Shown piece after piece: positions 57,882 to 64,000 of a DNA stretch of 64,000 nt (its first letter is position 1; each line of letters begins with the position of its first letter). Location of the stretch: positions 1-64,000 of the forward strand of contig MU839092.1 of the NCBI GenBank assembly GCA_030685235.1, in the 5' to 3' direction. The translations under genes and the position numbers were made by a program. The notes below the pieces were generated by a model. It had not been told where the DNA came from and made no database searches. It saw nothing but the letters and a program-made list of their open reading frames with translations. The DNA is from Copromyces sp. CBS 386.78 (Eukaryota > Ascomycota > Sordariomycetes > Sordariales > Sordariaceae).

Positions 57882-58842
57882 TGTGACGGAAGTGGAGGGG
57901 TTCGAGGGGTTATCGATTCGTCAAACAGTGGGAAACACGGAGTAGATAGACTACGGACTGCTGCGCGCAAAAGTGGTGACGGGTGGTGCCGTCGGCAAGC
58001 TATCGTATCTTCGGAGGAGTGACGGACGGGTGGGCGGGATGTTGAAGTGCAGGACCTGGACGGAGACGGATGGAATCTCGAATTGGCTCCGGCTCACGCG
58101 CAACTGGACGGCCTTGTCTTGGCCCCGATAACGTCGGATTCGAAAAAATTTATAGCTCCCGCATGGCCCGTGCCGTGCGTGTGATTGGCGTCACTCTTGG
58201 GCTTGGCTTTGGGGGCATGGAGGTGTCGACTTGTCAAAATGGAAGTCACCGGAAGCTTTTACGTTGAGACCTGCAAATAAAAAAAATAAAAAATAGAAAA
58301 GCAGCACCTCATGGCAATTTGAAATTATATTCTCATTCAATATCCTCTTGAAAATAAATCAGATGGCTTTTCCCCTGCTCTCGTTCCACCGTCTTTGGAC
58401 ATCGTCTTTTCGTGTATCTTTCACAAGCTTGTAATACAGTGCTGTACAGTGCATAGGTATTTCTTGGGGCAGGGCGGCAGGCAACTCCAAACAGCTAAAA
58501 CAGCACGGTTACCGGAGTGGGGTTCACCCCAGAATACGCGCAACATGTGTAAGCACACAGTGGGTAATGCTACAAGCCTTTGAAGGTCCCAAAATTTCAT
58601 ACTACTCGTTGCTCATACATGCCCGAGTTGCCCAACACTGAGGTGGATTCATACGCAACCTAAGATACAGTAAACTTCAGGCCCTCAATTTCAGGATTCA
58701 TTGACTACTACTTACTCCTATTCGCTCCTTCTTCATTGCGTCTGCTTTTTCGATCACCAACTCTGCAAGACCGTGCCTGCCCATATTGGATGCACGTCTA
58801 AACTCGGTCCATCAATCACAATTTCCCTTTTGGACTGCGGGG
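57882..58842. other. Shared upstream region of tim23 and the Trm732 homologue
   Basis: 960 bp between divergent genes. A short A-rich stretch lies at 58276-58300. No coding sequence supported. Confidence 0.55.
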
Positions 58843-61800
58843 ATGGAGTCAAACAAAGTCCAGCAAAATGCCCCCAGCAACAGCACCATTGACCCGGACG
58901 CCTTGTTAGCCGGACTGGGCCCAGAAGTCTTTGAAAATGCCAACACCATTACCAAGTGGTTGTTGTCACAACCCACAGAGTCACTCCCAGTGTAGGTCTT
59001 TTTCTTTCTTCTTTGTTTTCCGGTCATACTTTGTGAGAAACTCTCAGTCGACATACATACATGCCTAGCCAATCACTAACACCATTGTTAGCATCGCACA
59101 GGCAGTATTTGCCAAGCTGTTCAGCAGCGCCTCTGAGTCTCGCCAGTATCATGGAAACGGCCACGATGTCGTCAGACTTTGCAGCTTTGTTCAGCAATGT
59201 GCCAAGGCCAAAGATCAGAAGCTGAAGGAATGGGCCTTCACCGAGCCCGTCTCAACAAAGCTGTTCCATTTCTACCTTGAGTGGTATGAGCATGACCCTC
59301 ATCGCGCCCTGAGACTGATTCTCGATGTCCTTGTGGCGTCGGCGACCATCAATCCCAACCCTGAGACAGGAAAGGCAGTAAAGGAACACATACTCAAGAC
59401 CATCGTGGAGATTGTCACTCGCAAGTCTGCCATGCAGTTGACCAAGTCTGGTCTGCAATGTCTGGACCACTTCTTGAACAAAAAGGTTCTCACCCTCGAC
59501 GATGTTGCCCGCAAGTATCGTGAGGTCGACTCTTCTGTGGCTGACCTAGCCCATCTCTCTCTGTGGAAGTCTTTTGTCTTTGAGTTGTTCTCATGGATGG
59601 AACTTCCCTACGTCTGCCCTCATGCCGGCAAATGCCTCGTGCACATTTTCAAGGGCTTGACTAGCCAGGCTGCTGCACAAGAGGATGAAAAGTTCACTGT
59701 CGAGGTCTGGAAGACGTGGTTACAGGAGGCCGTTGCTCAAAGGCCAGCAGTCTTGGAGGATATCAAGAACTACGTCTTGGTTCCTATCTTCAAAACCGAC
59801 AAAGTCGAGTCTTTGAAGCTGCTTGAGGCGTTCAACCGCAGTGAGATTCCCGTCGGATCCACGCAGGATCTAACCGATTTGACTCTTTTGCTCCAGTTGG
59901 CGACACTCGAAACTGGCAAGCGGTTCGGTCTGGTCGAAGAACCCAGCAATGATATTGACGCTTCTGACTCTTCAGGCAAAGTCATTCTTCGGGATACCGT
60001 CCTCCACAGCTTCCTTACCCATCCTTCCCTTTCCGTCAGATCCAGCGCTTTCTCCTTGCTGGTGTCATCCCAGGCCACCACAAAGCCCTTCTCCCGGATA
60101 GCGTTTGACCTACTCAGGAAACACCTCGCTGCCTTCCATGCCGACTTTGACGCCAAGTTGCGCAACGAGGTCCTCGGCTATACAAAAAACCTGATCCGGC
60201 GTGTCAAGAACGTCATCTCCGTCGCCCAAAGGAGTCTTTCCCAAGCAGCAGCCAAGCAAAATCAGGCGCCTGCGGACAAGGAAACAACATCATCCAAGAA
60301 GAAGCCCGCTCCTGAGAACTTGTTGAAGAATCCCGCCGAGGCCAAGGAGGTACTTGACCGCCACGAGGCTTTCTTCTCTTGGTACCTTGAGTTTTTGAAG
60401 GGTGAACTGTTGCCCACGGCATCCTACCAACGCCACATTACAGCCATGAGAGCGGCACTCCTGGCGTTCAAGGTCGGAAAGCACGCTGGTGCCACGGATG
60501 ATGCTGTCGATGAGGACGTTTCCAAGTCAATATCCTCGGATTTCACTTGGATCCGCCTTCTTCTGGATCTTCTCCTGGACCCCTTTGACGATGTCAGAGA
60601 CTCCGCCTCCAACCTTTTGGGTCTGTTCTCTCAAGAAATCATCAAGTCTCCCGCACAACCCAATCTTAACAGCAAGACCCAACTCGAGGTTCTGCAAGAC
60701 TTTTGCCTCAAAGCTCGGGCTTTGGCAGACAGAACTGGTCGTGCTGATCATGGTGACGGCGCTGCTCGCTCTCAGGGACTTTTGTGCCGATGGTTGGATG
60801 GTGCAGATCTCCAGATTGCTCATATCTCCAAGATCATCAGTGGTCTTGAAGACAAGGTCACAAAGGCGGAGAAGGACCTGGGCCACGCTGCTATTGAGAA
60901 CCCAGTGCATCCAGACTTTGCCGCCATCAGCTATGCTTGGCCTGTGCTGGCTAAGGAGACCTTCTCGGAAACACAATTGGAAGCCATCCACCAATTGTAC
61001 CAACGTGTGTTAGAGTGTGCCAAGCGTATCTGGCTAGCAGTCAGCCACGTGCTGTGCGATGACTCTCCGGAAGGCCACTTGCCCGAGGAAATGGAGGAGA
61101 TCGAAGGTTTAGACACTAAAGACCTGTTGAGCTACAGCTTCCGAGCAGTTCACGAGTCGAGCAACCTGTTGCGACTGATGCTCCAGACATTGCGTCTCAC
61201 TCCCGCTCCGGGAGTGCCGTTCCCTCCTTTGGCTGTTTTCCAAGATACCGGCTACTTGACGTTTGAGCAGCTTTCCAGCTTGAGACATCGCGGTGCGTTC
61301 TCTACGGTTTCTCTTACTTTCACAACATGTTGCCAGCTTACTCAGAACCTGCCTGTGGTCTTCCCCGAGACTGCTGGGTCCAACACTTTGCTTCGCGAAT
61401 GGTACAAGGTATGTCTTGGAAATAATCATGACTCTTGACTTCTTATACTAATTCCTGGTAGGGCACGATCAACTGCATCATGAGCCAGGCCTCCACCACC
61501 CGTCGCTCTGCGGGTATTCCGTCTCTAGTTGCCGGCATCCTGACAGCCAATGCCGAATCACCCTCGTTCAACGAGGTTTTCCGCGAGCTCGAGGAAATTG
61601 GCAAGAAGCCGGTCACGCAGGCGGAAACCGATGGATCGAACTTGCCACAAGTGCATGCTTTGAATTCGCTGAGAGAGATTTTCAAGAGCTCGTTGTTGAG
61701 TAAGAAGGCCGAGGCTTACCTGGCTAGGACTTTGCAGCTGGCTGCAAACAACCTGAAGTCCGAAGTGTAAGTCGCAAAGTAACACCCCCGCTCGGCTCGA

Positions 61801-63813
61801 ATGCTAACGAGATACAGATGGGCCATTCGTAACTGCGGTCTCCTGTTGCTGAGGAGTCTCATCGATTGCTTGCTTGGAACGGGCGAGAGCAAGGCCATCA
61901 TTGAGTCGGGTTGGGACGGTGTTTCTGTCCGCATCTCTTACAACAAGTACCCAACACTGCCAGGTGTTATTCTGGGGCTCCTAGAGTCTGCCAACAAGGC
62001 TTTGGGTGAGGATGCAAAGACAGCCGCCGCGGAGGCCGTCTTCCCGGCACTGGACATCATTCGTCGTGCCGGTCCCCCAGAATCTTACCGCGCCGAACTC
62101 CAAGGCCATATTGAAGGCTACCTCGATAGCCACCTCTGGCACGTCAGAGAAATTGCTGCCAGGACACTCTGCTCCTTCCTCCTTCAGGGCGATTGGGTTG
62201 CAGAAATCCAACGGCTCCTCGAGCAGTCTGAGGATCGCGCCAACCGTATCCACGGTGTCCTCCTACTAACGAGATTCGTCCTGGAGCGCAAGACCAGCTT
62301 GAGCGCGGGTGTTTCCGAAGATACATCTAAGCTCAAGGTTCTTCTCCGGAGACTCGCGGATGAAAGTGACAACTTCAAGACCTGTCCCATCGTCAAAGCG
62401 GCCTACCTTGAGATCTTCAACGTTCTGGCCAGCATCGATCCCATTGTCAACCAGTCAGCGCTCGAGCTCATCGTCATCACTCCCGGCTCCGATTCAGCCA
62501 CGGTGATCGACAAGACCAAGCAATACCCATCCTCAGCACTCCTAGATAGTGAGGCTGTCATCGCCAGCGTCTACCACGCCGCAGCAGTCGCCGACACCAA
62601 GGTCCTCCAGGCGCTCTTCTTGCATACTCTCAGCAAGGACATTAACACGACTCACCGCATGCTTGAGATGATCCCTGCCGCCTGGAAGTCCATTTCCACC
62701 CTCGCAACCATCAAGGGTCTCTCCAACCTCTACGCCGAAGTCTGCACCACCACCGCCGCCACCTCCGACACCAAGGCGGCGGCGATCACCAATCTCGGCG
62801 ATCTCATTGATGCCCTTATCCAGCAAGGCCGTCAAGCCGAGCTTCTCAACCTCCCCTTCATGGCCACTGTCGAACAAACCTGGAAGGGCCTCCAACAAGG
62901 TGAGATCAACCCCAACCTCTCCTGCGCCATCATCCGCGCCAGCGGTTCCCTCATGGCCGCCCTTGCCCTTCGCAACACTGCTACCACTGGCAGTGAGGTC
63001 GACAGCCAAATGGCGCAGCGCCTCCGGGCCTGGGGTGCCATGATCGCCGACGCGCTCGACATCGACAACACCTTCAACACACGCTACGCCGCCGCCTCTT
63101 CGTTGACCTCCTTCTTCACCGGCTTCGTGCCCTCCACCTGGTCACCCGCTTTCCTCCCCGCCCTCTCAGCGCTCTACGATGCCCTGATCGACGACGACGA
63201 CGAAGTCCGCGACCTCGCCTCCGCCGCTGCCGCGCCCGTCGTTGGACAACAGATGGTTCCCCCCTCGGCAGCTGATCGTCTAGCGGTCTGGATGTCCGAG
63301 ACGTTCTTTAACGACAACGAGTTCCAAGATCACTTGGTATGCCGTCTCACGACTGGGAACTCACCGATTGCTGGGAAGTCTGACCTGACCTCCGCGGCAG
63401 AGCAGCTCCTTACTGCTCTGCAGTTTGACGACTCGCTGTTTGCTACTGAAGAGCAGAATCTGTTTATTGATGAGGTGAGGGAGACGAGACGTTGGCAGCG
63501 GGAGCTCATTGCCCGTGCTACTGGGTCTGACAACATCACGTCCGGGCCAGCGTTCGCCAAGCTGAGTAAGTGGACGGAGGAAGGGCTGAAGTACCTCGTC
63601 AGAATGGTGCGGGAGAACAGTGATGGGCCGCTGGGGTGGACGAGCGATCAGCATGTGTTCGCGGCTTGTGCGAGGGTGTTGCTTTGCGCGGTTGCGGTTG
63701 TTAAGGTTGTTGGCGCTGAGTCGGCGGTTGGGGAGGCGTTGAAGAAGTTTAAGGAGGTTGGACAGCAGGGAGGGTTGCATGGTAGTTTGTTGGAGATTGC
63801 GGCGGCATTGTGA
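58843..63813 (+). CDS. THADA/Trm732 family HEAT-repeat protein (DUF2428)
   Basis: Yeast Trm732 partners the methyltransferase Trm7 for 2'-O-methylation of tRNA position 32. Four exons (58843-58991, 59092-61408, 61462-61766, 61818-63813) join to 1588 residues, close to the family's usual size. The whole protein is a helical HEAT/ARM array. The DUF2428 core lies in the middle, spanning introns 2 and 3, with conserved R-R-S-A-G-I-P-S-L-V and W-A-I-R-N-C-G-L-L-L-L-R-S-L, hallmark stretches of this family. A Lys-rich insert (S-S-K-K-K-P) near residue 375 is low-complexity. All introns are 51-100 nt with canonical ends and CTAAC-like branch sites. No catalytic motif is expected, since the protein is a scaffold. 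Confidence 0.92.
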
Positions 63814-64000
63814 GCGGGTGCGTGTCTAACTGGACGGCGGTGATAGAAGTATACTAAAACGTACGAAAACTCTTGAATGGTATTTATTGTCTTTCCTGTC
63901 CCCCCCTTGACCCTGAGCACAAGTTCCATGTCGTCCTTCGGTCTTTTACCCTCCACGGAGAATATTAGTCACTTACTCCAGCGATCGATTCAAACCAAAA

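Noticed and set aside
1..64000. tRNA and dispersed 5S rRNA genes
   Set aside because: I looked for T-arm GGTTCGA-type motifs and for the Neurospora 5S signature and saw none in a plausible context; a covariance search would be needed to be sure.

Overview
The window looks like a chromosome arm of a Neurospora-type filamentous ascomycete (Sordariales). Three things suggest this. The predicted genes have short introns with GTATGT/GTRAGT donors and CTAAC branch sites. The first 7.5 kb carries the footprint of repeat-induced point mutation (RIP). The catalase gene reads as a near match to what I remember of N. crassa cat-3, with scattered substitutions, so this may be a sister species rather than N. 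crassa. No alignment was run; exon joins come from reading splice sites and checking that total lengths divide by three.

Layout. Positions 1-7520 are AT-rich relics of Ty3/gypsy LTR retrotransposons, almost without CpA/TpG but still holding CpG. A gag-protease half lies on the minus strand and an RNase H-integrase-chromodomain half on the plus strand. They point away from each other across a short palindrome-rich island that escaped RIP. Gene-free sequence follows to 10.7 kb. The euchromatic part then holds cat-3 (secreted large-subunit catalase), an equilibrative nucleoside transporter, mdm34 (ERMES), ipk1 (inositol-pentakisphosphate 2-kinase), yaf9 (YEATS), a Coq11-like NAD(P)-binding protein, syf2 (splicing), an unrecognised basic repeat protein, a kelch membrane protein with an in-frame TGA, a DUF1749 hydrolase, a 65-aa cysteine-rich protein, a six-exon P450, eIF5 with a candidate uORF, a large coiled-coil protein beside a decayed tandem copy, dephospho-CoA kinase, a Pro/Gln-rich protein, a small CCC-start protein, tim23 and a THADA/Trm732 homologue.

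Most genes are unrelated housekeeping functions with individual promoters. Divergent pairs are mdm34/ipk1, yaf9/coq11-like and tim23/trm732; convergent pairs are ipk1/yaf9 and coq11-like/syf2. I see no biosynthetic gene cluster, tRNA, rRNA or CRISPR array. The least expected items are the divergent RIP-degraded retroelement pair with its palindromic island, a 43-nt-arm inverted repeat near 14 kb, the kelch gene whose stop codon lies inside a potentially spliceable 78-nt segment, and the coiled-coil gene with its broken neighbour copy.
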